A stretch of DNA of 33,006 nucleotides, taken from contig DAOPYE010000023.1 in NCBI GenBank assembly GCA_035352715.1, forward strand, positions 1 through 33,006. Reading direction: 5' to 3'. How positions within the stretch are numbered: position 1 is the stretch's first letter; each line of letters opens with the position of its first letter. This DNA is from DAOPYE01 sp035352715. GTDB lineage: Bacteria > Acidobacteriota > Holophagae > Holophagales > Holophagaceae. The notes below the pieces were generated by a model, which made no database searches, was not told the origin of the DNA, and saw nothing but the letters and a program-made list of their open reading frames with translations. This document shows, piece by piece, positions 8,244 through 16,544 of the stretch. Both the position numbers and the translations under genes were made by a program.

Positions 8244-8933
8244 GGACTTCCGCAGGCTCGACAGCAGCTCTTTCAGCTCATCCACCTCGGTCTTCAGGGC
8301 CGTCATATCGTCACGCAGCACCTGAAGTTCGGATACCGCGGCAGCTGGCACGAACGAGATGGGGCGGGTTTCCCGGGGATCGCCGCCCGCCATGCGCACG
8401 GGCTGCGTCTCGCGGGGATCCGAAGCGGAACCCAACAGGTGCCCATACCGGATCTCGCGGGAGCCCGGCTGCCGGGGCAGCGCCCTCGCCAGCGGCGTCT
8501 CAGCTTCCACCAAGCACCCCAGTGCCACATCCATCTCCGAGAGATCCTTGAAGGCGTACAGCCGGGCCGTCCGGGCGCGCAGCTCGCCGGGCGTCTGGGG
8601 TCCTCGCAGGATCAATTCGCAGAGCACGGCGGCTTCCTGCTCGGATAGATCGAAGCGCTCTCGGATGGCGTGCTCGTATTTCGTGGTGCGGGCTCCGGCC
8701 GCATTCACTTCCCAGGCGAGTTCATGCTCCTTCAGGCAATCCAGCGCGGACAGGACGCTTTCCTCGTCGATGCTCATCACGGGATCGCGATTGCTGCTCT
8801 GGTTGCACGCGTTCACCAGCGCATTCAGCGTCAGGGGGTAGTATTCGGGCGTGCTCATCTGCTTTTCCAGCAGGGCGCCCAGTACGCGCAAGGGGATGGG
8901 ATCGAGGGCGGGCAAGGGCGCAGGCAAGGACAT
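8226..8933 (-). CDS. YceH/UPF0502 (DUF480) family protein
   Basis: This encodes 235 residues. The N-terminal segment LRVLGALLEKQMSTPEYYPL and the following NQSSNRDPVM are hallmarks of the DUF480/YceH family, which folds as two winged-helix domains. Residues about 95-190 form the second winged helix. The C-terminus, about 205-235, is a short coiled coil. The molecular function is not established; the winged helices suggest nucleic-acid or protein binding. GGAG lies six bases before the ATG. It is transcribed convergently with mutS2, overlapping it by 18 bases, and divergently from the DUF4139 gene. It shows no missing parts compared with the family, whose members are about 210-230 residues long. 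Confidence 0.9.
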   Translation of the reverse strand: MSLPAPLPALDPIPLRVLGALLEKQMSTPEYYPLTLNALVNACNQSSNRDPVMSIDEESVLSALDCLKEHELAWEVNAAGARTTKYEHAIRERFDLSEQEAAVLCELILRGPQTPGELRARTARLYAFKDLSEMDVALGCLVEAETPLARALPRQPGSREIRYGHLLGSASDPRETQPVRMAGGDPRETRPISFVPAAAVSELQVLRDDMTALKTEVDELKELLSSLRKSLPQRD

Positions 8934-8992
8934 GGCTGACTCCGTCGAGGCACCATCTTACGCCCGCCGGAAAATTCCATGCGCTATCGTGT

Positions 8993-9012
8993 GAGGGTCA
9001 TTTCCCACCCTC
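8993..9012 (+). repeat. Hairpin just before the ribosome-binding site of the DUF4139 gene
   Basis: GAGGGT at 8993-8998 pairs with ACCCTC at 9007-9012 across an 8-base loop. The Shine-Dalgarno sequence GGAGG (9014-9018) follows at once. The hairpin lies in the leader of the downstream gene and could modulate ribosome access, but it may be fortuitous. Confidence 0.3.
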
Positions 9013-9022
9013 TGGAGGCATC

Positions 9023-10486
9023 ATGAGCCATCGCCATCGCGCCATCCTCGCCGCAGGCGCTCCCGTAATTTTCGCGGGAATGCTCGCCGGGCAGGCGCCG
9101 AGTGAGACGATCACTGGACCCAAGGATCAGAAATCCGTCTCCGTGACGATCTACAACGATGATCTGGCGCTGGTGAAGGATCAGCGCGAGGTCAAGCTGG
9201 GCAAGGGCGATCTGGATCTGGCGTTCCAGGAGGTCTCGGCCCAGATCCGCCCTGAGACCGCGCTGCTGCGCAACCTCACGGCGCCTGCGGGCTTCTGGAT
9301 CAACGAGCAGAACTTCGACTTTGATCTGCTCAGCCCCGCCAAGCTGCTGGAGAAGTACGTCGGGCAGAGGGTTCTCGTCCTCTGCCAAAAGCCCAACCCG
9401 GACGGCGCGGGCTCGAAGGAGCTGCGGGAGGAGGCCGAAGTGCTGGCCACCAATGGCGGCGTGGTGCTGAAGTTCGCCGATCGCATCGAGACGACGGTTC
9501 CCGGACGGATCATCTTCCCGAAGGTGCCGGAGAATCTCCGGGCCCGTCCCACGCTGGTACTGAACCTGCACTCGCCCGCGGAGCGTTCGCAGAAGCTGGA
9601 GTTGAGCTACCTCACGGGGGGACTTTCGTGGCGCGCGGACTACGTGGCCAACCTCGCGCCCGACGAGAAGACGCTGGATCTCAGCGGCTGGGTGACGCTT
9701 ACGAACCAGAGCGGCGTGACCTATCCCAACGCCACCCTGCAGCTGGTGGCAGGCGACGTGAACCGCGTGCAGGAGCGGCTGCGAATTTTCCCCATGAAGG
9801 CAGCCCCGGGCATCGCCGAGGCCGCCCCGGCCCCGCCCCAGATGAAGGAGGAGGGCCTTTTCGAATACCACCTCTACACGCTGGACCGGCCCACGACGCT
9901 CAAGGAGAACCAGACCAAGCAGGTGGCCCTGCTCACGACCTCCGGCGTGCCCGTGCGCAAGGAATACCTGCTGCACGGGGAGAACTACTACTACCAGCGC
10001 CAGTGCGACGACCTGGGCGACAAGCTGAAGGTGGGCGTCTTCGTGGAGTTCGATAACAAGACGGAATCCCGCATGGGCATGCCCCTACCCAAGGGCACGG
10101 TGCGCGTCTACAAACGCGACAGCGAGGGCCGCGCGCAGTTCGTGGGCGAAGACGCCATCGACCACACGCCCAAGAATGAAACCGTCCGCCTGAAGCTGGG
10201 CGACGCCTTCGACGTGACGGCCAAGCGCAAGCAGACGGATTTCAAGAGCCTTGGCCGCATCGCCCCGTGGCACTACGTCTACGAATCGGCTTTCGAAGTG
10301 ACGTTCAAGAACGCAAAGAAGGAGCCCGTGACGGTGTCCGCCATCGAACCCATCTTCGGCGATTGGGAGATCACGCAGCACAGCCATGCCTTCACCAAGG
10401 ATTCGGCGGGTTCCGCTCGCTTCAAGGTCGAGGTTCCGGCGGAAGGCGCCGCGAAGCTGAGCTACCGGGCTCGCTGCCGCTGGTAG
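9023..10486 (+). CDS. Exported DUF4139 domain protein
   Basis: This encodes 487 residues with a signal sequence of about 28 residues (AAGAPVIFAGMLAGQA). After it, VTIYNDDLALVKDQREVKL and the strand-rich segment that follows match the N-terminal pattern of DUF4139 proteins. YVANLAPDEKTLDLSGWVTL (about 210-230) and LQLVAGDVNRV match the DUF4139 core. The rest is beta-rich, ending in LSYRARCRW. Members are exported, mucoidy-related or cell-surface proteins of unknown biochemical role. GGAGG sits about four bases upstream of the ATG. It stands alone: divergent from the yceH-family gene and separated by 245 bases from the hydrogenase operon, which is on the same strand. Confidence 0.88.
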   Translation: MSHRHRAILAAGAPVIFAGMLAGQAPSETITGPKDQKSVSVTIYNDDLALVKDQREVKLGKGDLDLAFQEVSAQIRPETALLRNLTAPAGFWINEQNFDFDLLSPAKLLEKYVGQRVLVLCQKPNPDGAGSKELREEAEVLATNGGVVLKFADRIETTVPGRIIFPKVPENLRARPTLVLNLHSPAERSQKLELSYLTGGLSWRADYVANLAPDEKTLDLSGWVTLTNQSGVTYPNATLQLVAGDVNRVQERLRIFPMKAAPGIAEAAPAPPQMKEEGLFEYHLYTLDRPTTLKENQTKQVALLTTSGVPVRKEYLLHGENYYYQRQCDDLGDKLKVGVFVEFDNKTESRMGMPLPKGTVRVYKRDSEGRAQFVGEDAIDHTPKNETVRLKLGDAFDVTAKRKQTDFKSLGRIAPWHYVYESAFEVTFKNAKKEPVTVSAIEPIFGDWEITQHSHAFTKDSAGSARFKVEVPAEGAAKLSYRARCRW

Positions 10487-10533
10487 GTTTTTGCCAATGA
10501 CTGACCATAATTCACGAACCTCAAGCCAGGCGC

Positions 10534-10670
10534 GCGAATTCACATCTTTTGGATGTGCTTTGACTGAAGAGCTGGGCTATGATGGGCGTCACGTTCCAGA
10601 TGTTTTCCATATTCGCAAGACGTCCCAAATCGGCGAATAAGCCGGATTGGGGTGGATGTCGGTAATTCGC
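10534..10670. promoter_or_regulatory. Repeat-rich leader upstream of the hydrogenase operon
   Basis: Four copies of one hexamer occur in 137 bases: GCGAAT at 10534 and 10633, and its complement ATTCGC at 10611 and 10665. The middle two extend to a 7-base inverted repeat, TATTCGC (10610-10616) and GCGAATA (10633-10639). A separate perfect 6-base inverted repeat, CACATC at 10541-10546 and GATGTG at 10552-10557, lies beside the first copy. By chance about 0.1 copy of a given hexamer on either strand is expected in the whole gap. The pattern suggests a regulator binding repeated half-sites, but no known site was recognised (Rex and FNR consensus do not fit). Confidence 0.45.
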
Positions 10671-10731
10671 TCGTTGACTTGCTTCGTTTTCTCATCCGTG
10701 GCGCACGCGCTGCGGGATCCACGGAGTTTCT

Positions 10732-12909
10732 ATGTCACACCCGGCAATGGCGTTCTATGAGTCCCTGGCCCAAAAGGCCGTCAAGCAGCTGGAGGCGAGC
10801 TGGGGGCCCGACAAGATCGTGATCCAGATCGGCAGCGCCACCTGCGAGCACGCCGCAGGTTCTGTGGATGTCCTGGACGAGTTCCAGAAGCACATCCAGG
10901 CCTCGGGCCGCGAGGATATCGTCATCCACCGCACCGGCTGCACGGGCCGCTGCAGCAAGGAACCCATCGTCGGCGTCGCGGTGCCCGGCAAGCCTCCCGT
11001 GAAGTACGAACGCGTGAACCGCGAGCTGGTGCACCAGATTTTCTCGAACCACATCAAGCTGGGCACGCCCCTGCGCGAACACGCGCTGGACAACTCGCTG
11101 GACCAGGAATACCAGTTCGAATTCCTGTTCTGCGGCGGCGGGCGCTGCCAGGGACGGCTGGATCTGCGCGACGCGTTTGAAGGAAAGCTCAAGGCGGCCG
11201 GCATCGGCCCCGACGTGGTGAAGATCAACAGCGTCCGCTGCTTCGGCTGCTGCACCGAAGAGACGGCAGGACGCTACATCCATATCCTGGTGCGGCCCTC
11301 CAAGGTGCTCTACCGCGTTTCCTGCGAAGAGGACCTGGACGAACTCATCAAGACGCACATCCAGAATGGCGACATCGCCGAGCGCCTGCGCGTCGGCGAG
11401 AAGTCCGTGAGCCAGGATTTCTTCGATCTCTACGCGGATGTGAATTTCTTCAACGCCCAGAGCCGCATCGCCATGCGCAACAGCGGCGTGGTCGACCCCG
11501 AGAGCCTCGCGGAATATTTCCGGTTCGGCGGTTTCAAAGCGCTGACGACGGTGCTGGATCGCAACGATCCGCAGTGGGTCATCAACGAGGTGCTGGCAGC
11601 CAAGCTGCGGGGCCGCGGCGGCGGCGGGTTCCCCACCGGCAAGAAGTGGCAGATGGCACACAATGCGACAGAGCCTGTCCATTACCTGATCTGCAATGGA
11701 GATGAAGGTGATCCGGGTGCGTTCATGGATCGCGGCATGCTGGAGAGCGATCCTTTCAGCGTCGTGGAAGGCATGATCGTCGGCGGCTTCGCGATCAAGG
11801 CGCAGAAGGGCTTCTTCTACATCCGCGCCGAGTACCCGCTGGCCATCAAGCGAATCCAGAACGCCATCGACCAGTGCCGGGAAGTCGGCCTGCTCGGCGA
11901 TCACATCATGGGCACGGATTTCAGCTTCGATCTGGAAATCCGCCTGGGCGCGGGCGCCTTCGTCTGCGGCGAGGAGACGGCGCTCATCCGCTCCATCGAG
12001 GGCAAGCGCGGCCAGCCCAAGGTCCGCCCGCCCTACCCCGCCGAACGGGGACTCTGGGGCAAGCCGACCATCATCAACAACGTCGAGACCTTCGCGAATA
12101 TCACCGCCATCATCAACTTCGGCAGCGACTGGTTCGCCCAGGTGGGCACCTCGGAAAGCGGCGGCACCAAGGTCTTCGCGCTGGCCGGCAAGGTCAAGCA
12201 CACGGGCCTTGTGGAAGTGCCGCTGGGCACCCCTCTGCGCAAGGTGGTCTTCGATATCGGCGGCGGCGTGCTGGATGACCGTGCGCTGAAGGCCATCCAG
12301 ACCGGCGGCCCCGCAGGCGGGTTCATTCCTGCGAGCAGCGCGGATATGGAAGTGGATTTCAGCCCGCTGGCCAAGGCCGGATCCATCATGGGTTCCGGCG
12401 GCATGATCGTGCTGTCCGAGGACGACTGCATCGTCGATATCTCGAAGTTCTACCTGTCCTTCACCCAGGAGGAGAGCTGCGGCAAGTGCACGCCCTGCCG
12501 CGAAGGCACGACGCGGATGCTGGAGATCCTGCAGAAGATCACCACGGGCAAGGCCACGATGGAGGATCTCGACAAGCTGGAGCGCCTGGGCCGCCTGTGC
12601 CAGCAGGCCTCTCTCTGCGGTCTCGGCCGCGCCGCACCCAATCCGATCCTCAGCTCCTTGAAGCATTTCCGGGACGAATACATCGAGCACATCGTGAACA
12701 AGCGGTGCCCATCCAAGAAGTGCGTGGCGCTCATCCACTACGAGATCAACGCGGAGAAGTGCATCGGTTGCACGGTCTGCTCGCGCAACTGTCCCGTGGA
12801 GTGCATCACGGGCGCACGGAAAGAACCTCACATCATCGACCAGGAGCGCTGCGTCAAGTGCGGCCAGTGCTTCGAGGTCTGCCGCTTCGACGCGGTCGAT
12901 CGTGTGTAA
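10732..12909 (+). CDS. hydB: [FeFe] hydrogenase NuoF-like subunit (HydB) with two N-terminal ferredoxin domains
   Basis: This 725-residue subunit binds NAD(H) and FMN. It has two tandem thioredoxin-like [2Fe-2S] domains. The first (about 28-105) keeps only Cys38, Cys70 and Cys74. The second (about 128-215) has a full set: Cys134, Cys139, Cys170 and Cys174. The NuoF core has the Gly-rich FMN loop RGRGGGGFPTG (about 293-303), CNGDEGDPGAF, and [4Fe-4S] ligands Cys583, Cys586, Cys589 and Cys629. The C-terminus carries two more clusters, CIGCTVCSRNCP and CVKCGQCFEVC. HydB of trimeric bifurcating hydrogenases usually has one N-terminal domain, so this chain is longer. GGAG lies five bases before the ATG. 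It is the first gene of the operon, 18 bases ahead of the catalytic subunit gene. Confidence 0.93.
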   Translation: MSHPAMAFYESLAQKAVKQLEASWGPDKIVIQIGSATCEHAAGSVDVLDEFQKHIQASGREDIVIHRTGCTGRCSKEPIVGVAVPGKPPVKYERVNRELVHQIFSNHIKLGTPLREHALDNSLDQEYQFEFLFCGGGRCQGRLDLRDAFEGKLKAAGIGPDVVKINSVRCFGCCTEETAGRYIHILVRPSKVLYRVSCEEDLDELIKTHIQNGDIAERLRVGEKSVSQDFFDLYADVNFFNAQSRIAMRNSGVVDPESLAEYFRFGGFKALTTVLDRNDPQWVINEVLAAKLRGRGGGGFPTGKKWQMAHNATEPVHYLICNGDEGDPGAFMDRGMLESDPFSVVEGMIVGGFAIKAQKGFFYIRAEYPLAIKRIQNAIDQCREVGLLGDHIMGTDFSFDLEIRLGAGAFVCGEETALIRSIEGKRGQPKVRPPYPAERGLWGKPTIINNVETFANITAIINFGSDWFAQVGTSESGGTKVFALAGKVKHTGLVEVPLGTPLRKVVFDIGGGVLDDRALKAIQTGGPAGGFIPASSADMEVDFSPLAKAGSIMGSGGMIVLSEDDCIVDISKFYLSFTQEESCGKCTPCREGTTRMLEILQKITTGKATMEDLDKLERLGRLCQQASLCGLGRAAPNPILSSLKHFRDEYIEHIVNKRCPSKKCVALIHYEINAEKCIGCTVCSRNCPVECITGARKEPHIIDQERCVKCGQCFEVCRFDAVDRV

Positions 12910-12927
12910 GGCGAAGGAGAATATGCG

Positions 12928-14697
12928 ATGACCGAACCCATGATCTCCCTCACCATCGACGGCCAGCGAATCCAAGTGCCCCAGGGCACGACGGTGCTTC
13001 ACGCGTGCGAGAAGCTGGGCATCGATATCCCGCGCCTCTGCTACCACCCCTATCTCAGCCTGGAAGGTTCCTGCCGCGTCTGCGTCGTGCAGGTCAAGGG
13101 CTTCAACTACTTCCTCACCGCCTGCAGCCAGCAGGTCTGGGAAGGCATGGAGGTCGACACCAACTCGCCCGTGATCCGCCAGGCTCGCCGCGACATCCTG
13201 GAACTCCTGCTGGACAACCACCCCAAGGATTGCCAGACCTGCGACCGCGACGGCAACTGCGAGTTGCAGCGCCAGGCCTACCGGCTGGGCGTCCGTGATC
13301 GGCTGTTCGAGGGGCACCGCAAGCACTTCCTTCCCGATGAATCCAGCCGCTCCGTGATCCGCAACCCGGAGAAGTGCATCCTGTGCAGCCGCTGCGTGCG
13401 GGTGTGCAAGGAGATCCAGGGCGTCCACAACCTGAGCCAGCATGGCCGGGGATTCCACACCGTCGTCGGCCCGGCCGATCTGACGCCCATGGATGATTCC
13501 ACCTGCATCCAGTGCGGCCAGTGCGTCGCCGTGTGCCCCACCGCCGCCTTCCTGGAGCAGGATCACACGGAGCGCGTCTGGAAAGCCCTGGGTGAAGCTC
13601 AGAGCAACGGTATGCATGTGGTCGTGCACACCGCGCCGGCGATCCGGGCCACCATCGGCGAGAGTTTCGGGCTCCCCATCGGAACGCCCGTCACCGGCAA
13701 GCTGGTGACCGCCCTGCGGCGCCTGGGATTCAGCGCCGTCTTCGACACCAACTTCGGCGCGGACCTAACCATCATCGAGGAAGCCAACGAGTTCCTGCAC
13801 CGCCTGGGCGGATCCGCCCCCCTGCCCCTGCTGACCTCCTGCTCACCCGGATGGGTGAACTTCCTGGAAAAGTTCTTCCCGGAGATGATCCCCAACACGT
13901 CCACCTGCAAATCCCCCATGCAGATGACCAGCACACTGCTGAAGACCTACTACGCCGAGAAGACGGGGATCGACCCCAAGAAGATCTTCACGGTGGCCAT
14001 CATGCCCTGCACGGCGAAGAAGTTCGAAGCGGGACGGCCCGAACACACGATGCCCGACGGAACGCCCCATACGGACGCGGTTTTGACGACCCGCGAGCTG
14101 GCCTGGATGATCAAGTCCTACGGCATTGATTTCCAGCGCCTCCCCGACGGCGAGTTTGATCGACCCCTGGGCCTGTCCTCGGGCGCCAGCGACATCTTCG
14201 GTGCCACCGGCGGCGTGATGGAAGCCGCGCTCCGCACGGCGGCGGTCAAGGTCACCGGCAAGGAACTGGGACCCCTGGTCTTCGAAGAAATCCGAGGCGT
14301 CACCGGCATCAAGGAGGCCACCATTGATTTGGATGGCACCAAGATCAACGTGGCGGTCTCCAACGGGCTGACCAATGCCAAGACGCTGCTGGAAGCGGTC
14401 AAGAAAGGGGAGAAGCAGTACCACCTGATCGAGATCATGGCGTGCCCGGGTGGGTGCGTCTGCGGAGGCGGCCAGCCCTATCCGCCGGAACACATGACCA
14501 CGCTGGATCCCCAGCTGCCGTTCCTGCGCGCCAAGGCCCTTTACTCGATTGACGACAAGAAGCAGCTGCGGCGCTCCCACGAGAATCCGGCCATCCTGAC
14601 CCTGTATTCCGAATACCTTGGCGAACCCAATGGCCCCAAAGCCCACGAACTGCTTCATACTCACTACAAGGCGCGCATGCCGAGGGGGGTCCGGTGA
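12928..14697 (+). CDS. hydA: [FeFe] hydrogenase catalytic subunit (HydA)
   Basis: This 589-residue subunit interconverts protons and H2 at the H-cluster. N-terminal clusters are a [2Fe-2S] (Cys38, Cys49, Cys52, Cys66), a His-Cys cluster (HPKDCQTC with a later GNC), and two [4Fe-4S] (CILCSRCVRVC; CIQCGQCVAVCP). The H-cluster signatures are L1 TSCSPGW (Cys305, Ser306), L2 MPCTAKKFE (Cys361) and L3 MACPGGCVCGGGQP (Cys506, Cys510). L1 has Ser where the classic TSCCPxW has its second Cys, and an extra Cys327 occurs in STCKSP. I recall this combination in other NAD(P)-linked enzymes. GAAGGAG lies about nine bases before the ATG. The stop overlaps the GTG start of the NuoE-like subunit. Soluble; no signal peptide. 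Confidence 0.95.
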   Translation: MTEPMISLTIDGQRIQVPQGTTVLHACEKLGIDIPRLCYHPYLSLEGSCRVCVVQVKGFNYFLTACSQQVWEGMEVDTNSPVIRQARRDILELLLDNHPKDCQTCDRDGNCELQRQAYRLGVRDRLFEGHRKHFLPDESSRSVIRNPEKCILCSRCVRVCKEIQGVHNLSQHGRGFHTVVGPADLTPMDDSTCIQCGQCVAVCPTAAFLEQDHTERVWKALGEAQSNGMHVVVHTAPAIRATIGESFGLPIGTPVTGKLVTALRRLGFSAVFDTNFGADLTIIEEANEFLHRLGGSAPLPLLTSCSPGWVNFLEKFFPEMIPNTSTCKSPMQMTSTLLKTYYAEKTGIDPKKIFTVAIMPCTAKKFEAGRPEHTMPDGTPHTDAVLTTRELAWMIKSYGIDFQRLPDGEFDRPLGLSSGASDIFGATGGVMEAALRTAAVKVTGKELGPLVFEEIRGVTGIKEATIDLDGTKINVAVSNGLTNAKTLLEAVKKGEKQYHLIEIMACPGGCVCGGGQPYPPEHMTTLDPQLPFLRAKALYSIDDKKQLRRSHENPAILTLYSEYLGEPNGPKAHELLHTHYKARMPRGVR

Positions 14698-15236
14698 GCA
14701 CCGTTCCTGCAAACACTGACAACTGGGCGGAAGTGAAGGCGGCATGTTCCCAGGTGCTGCCGGAATCCATCATCGACTTCATCGAGTCCTGCCGGGATCT
14801 GCCCCATTCGGAAAGCCAGCTCATTGCCATCCTCCACAAGGTCCAGGCCCACTTCGGTTACCTCGGCAAGGAGCACATGCACGCGGTGGCCCAGCTTGCG
14901 GGCATCCCCCACGCTAAGGTCACCGGCGTCGCCACCTTCTACCACTACTTCCGCCTGACGCCGCGCGGCAAGCACATCATCAACGTCTGCCTAGGCACCG
15001 CCTGCTACGTGAAGGGCGCGGACAAGCTCAGCCAGCGCCTGATGAACGAACTGGGCATACAGTTCGGAGAAACCACCAAGGACAAGCTGTTCTCCCTGGA
15101 ATCCACCCGGTGCCTTGGCACCTGCGGCCTGGCCCCCGTGATCATGGTGGATGAGGCCGTCTACGGCCCCGTCACGCCGCAGGAGGCTTCCGTGATCCTC
15201 GAGAAGTACGTCAAGAAGAGCAAGCCCAAGGCCTGA
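14694..15236 (+). CDS. hydC: [FeFe] hydrogenase NuoE-like subunit (HydC)
   Basis: This 180-residue protein has the helical N-terminal domain and thioredoxin-like [2Fe-2S] domain of NuoE. The four ligands are visible: Cys99 and Cys104 in CLGTACYVKGA, and Cys140 and Cys144 in CLGTCGLAP. It would pass electrons between the NuoF-like flavin subunit and the rest of the complex. The start is a GTG that overlaps the hydA stop as GTGA, preceded by a G-run (GAGGGGGG), so translation is coupled to hydA. With the two upstream genes it makes a HydABC-type trimer, the form known to bifurcate or confurcate electrons between H2, NAD(H) and ferredoxin. Whether this enzyme bifurcates cannot be told from sequence alone. 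A strong terminator follows 17 bases after the stop. Confidence 0.94.
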   Translation: MSTVPANTDNWAEVKAACSQVLPESIIDFIESCRDLPHSESQLIAILHKVQAHFGYLGKEHMHAVAQLAGIPHAKVTGVATFYHYFRLTPRGKHIINVCLGTACYVKGADKLSQRLMNELGIQFGETTKDKLFSLESTRCLGTCGLAPVIMVDEAVYGPVTPQEASVILEKYVKKSKPKA

Positions 15237-15253
15237 ACCCATCCTTCAGGACG

Positions 15254-15296
15254 GAAAGAACGACGCCGGCTCCCAAGGGGCCGGCGTCGTTCTTTC
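15254..15296. terminator. Bidirectional intrinsic terminator
   Basis: A perfect 17-base inverted repeat (15254-15270 with 15280-15296) has a 9-base loop. The GC-rich core GACGCCGGC is flanked by AAAGAA on the left and TTCTTT on the right. It lies between the convergent hydrogenase operon and the DUF2344 gene and can serve both strands. Confidence 0.88.
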
Positions 15297-15330
15297 GATG
15301 CTCGATCTCAGCGCCGAGGCCCCAGGCGGA

Positions 15331-16413
15331 TCACGCCCTTGAATCTCGATTCAACCAAAGCGGCTCGTCGTCGTCGTCGACGACGGCTTCGACGCCGTAG
15401 CCCCCGTCCAGCAACACAGCGTCCTCGTAGATGTTGTGCAGCTTGGTTTCGTACTTCGCGGCCTGGGCCAGGCGCGGATCATCGACCAGCACCACGCGCT
15501 CCCGCGCGAGGTCCGTGATCTCAGCGGCCTCCCAGCCCAGGATGCCCGCCAGGAGCTTGACGGGATTGAGAGCCTCGCCCGCAGCGATGCGCGTGGAAAA
15601 GTGCAGATCGCAACCGCGCCACTCCAGCGCAAGAACCAGCGCCCGGACCTCCACCTGCTTGATCTGCTTCTGCCCCGCCACCTTGCCCGTCTTGTCGATG
15701 CTGAAGCGCTCGGAGGCCTCGAAGCGCCCCAGGCGCTCCCGCGCCTCCTCCAGACGATCCGAGGGGCAAAGCCAGCGCCAGTGGGCCTCTCGGCTCAATT
15801 CCAGCACTGGCGAGGCGATATTGGGGATCGCGAGGGCTTCCAGGATGCGCAAGCCCTCGAGGCAATGGGGCTGAACCAGGGCCGGCAAGGCTGCCAGCGG
15901 AACGCCCGCAGGACGTTCCAGCACCACGTCCGCCCATTCCGCGAGGCCCGCCACGCCCAGAGGCAGCACATGCCCCAAGGTCACGAGCGGGCGCGGCGTC
16001 TTCTCCAGCCCCAGGGCCACGGGCAGGCCTGCGGAGCGAAGGGCCTGGGCCAGCGACGCCTGGAGCGCGGGGGGGTGCAAACGGCAGGCTTCACCCTTGG
16101 CCTCGAAGCACAGGCGCAGCGTGCAGCGCCGAGAGTCCTGCTGCCAGTGGCTCATGCGCTGGCGGCGGGCGCGATCGGCCTCCTCTTCCAGCGAAACCCG
16201 CACCGCCTGCCAGGGATCCGCAGCCGACCCCTTGGTCACCGGCTTGCGGGGCTTCACCCTGCGGAAAACCTCGTAGGCCTGTTCGATCGCACCCTCGGCC
16301 TTCAATCGCGGAAGAAGCATTTCAATGCCAGCGAGATCCGGCGCTTCCCCTGAAAGAAGGGACTGGAAGAGGCTCAATGCGGAAGGGTTCTGCCCGGTGG
16401 AATTCTGGCGCAT
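15331..16413 (-). CDS. DUF2344 domain protein (radical SAM-associated family)
   Basis: This encodes about 360 residues. The segment TLRLCFEAKGEACRLHPPAL, with ALRSAGLPVALGLEKTPRPLVTLGHVLPLGVAGLAEWADVVLE just after it, fits the DUF2344 pattern, which in other genomes is fused to or encoded beside a radical SAM protein (TIGR03936 type). No radical SAM gene is in this window, so the partner must lie elsewhere. The first 100 residues are helical and charged, and the C-terminus ends in an acidic run (VVDDDDEP). The start is uncertain: the ATG at 16413 has GAGG touching it, while the frame is open up to an ATG at 16500. The gene is monocistronic, between two terminators. Confidence 0.75.
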   Translation of the reverse strand: MRQNSTGQNPSALSLFQSLLSGEAPDLAGIEMLLPRLKAEGAIEQAYEVFRRVKPRKPVTKGSAADPWQAVRVSLEEEADRARRQRMSHWQQDSRRCTLRLCFEAKGEACRLHPPALQASLAQALRSAGLPVALGLEKTPRPLVTLGHVLPLGVAGLAEWADVVLERPAGVPLAALPALVQPHCLEGLRILEALAIPNIASPVLELSREAHWRWLCPSDRLEEARERLGRFEASERFSIDKTGKVAGQKQIKQVEVRALVLALEWRGCDLHFSTRIAAGEALNPVKLLAGILGWEAAEITDLARERVVLVDDPRLAQAAKYETKLHNIYEDAVLLDGGYGVEAVVDDDDEPLWLNRDSRA

Positions 16414-16544
16414 CCTCACAGAATACGGGCATCCGCGCGGATTTCCGCAGTTCATGTTGAGATCTCTGCGGGCTCGCCCAAGGATGCGTTGCGCCATCAA
16501 GCATCCATCGGATTGCTGCAGGAATGGTGCACTTCGGAGAAGGT

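Noticed and set aside
10541..10557. CACATC/GATGTG hairpin as terminator of the DUF4139 gene
   Set aside because: The stem is short and AT-containing and no T-tract follows; it is better listed with the regulatory repeats.
10560..10583. TTGACT followed by TATGAT as a promoter of the hydrogenase operon
   Set aside because: The spacing is only 12 bases, too short for a sigma-70-type promoter; another TTGACT at 10674 has no -10 partner.
10735..13629. A 964-codon open frame on the minus strand
   Set aside because: It is antisense to the hydrogenase genes, which carry unmistakable cofactor motifs. Its product is a low-complexity Ala/Asp/His-rich sequence typical of GC-rich antisense frames.
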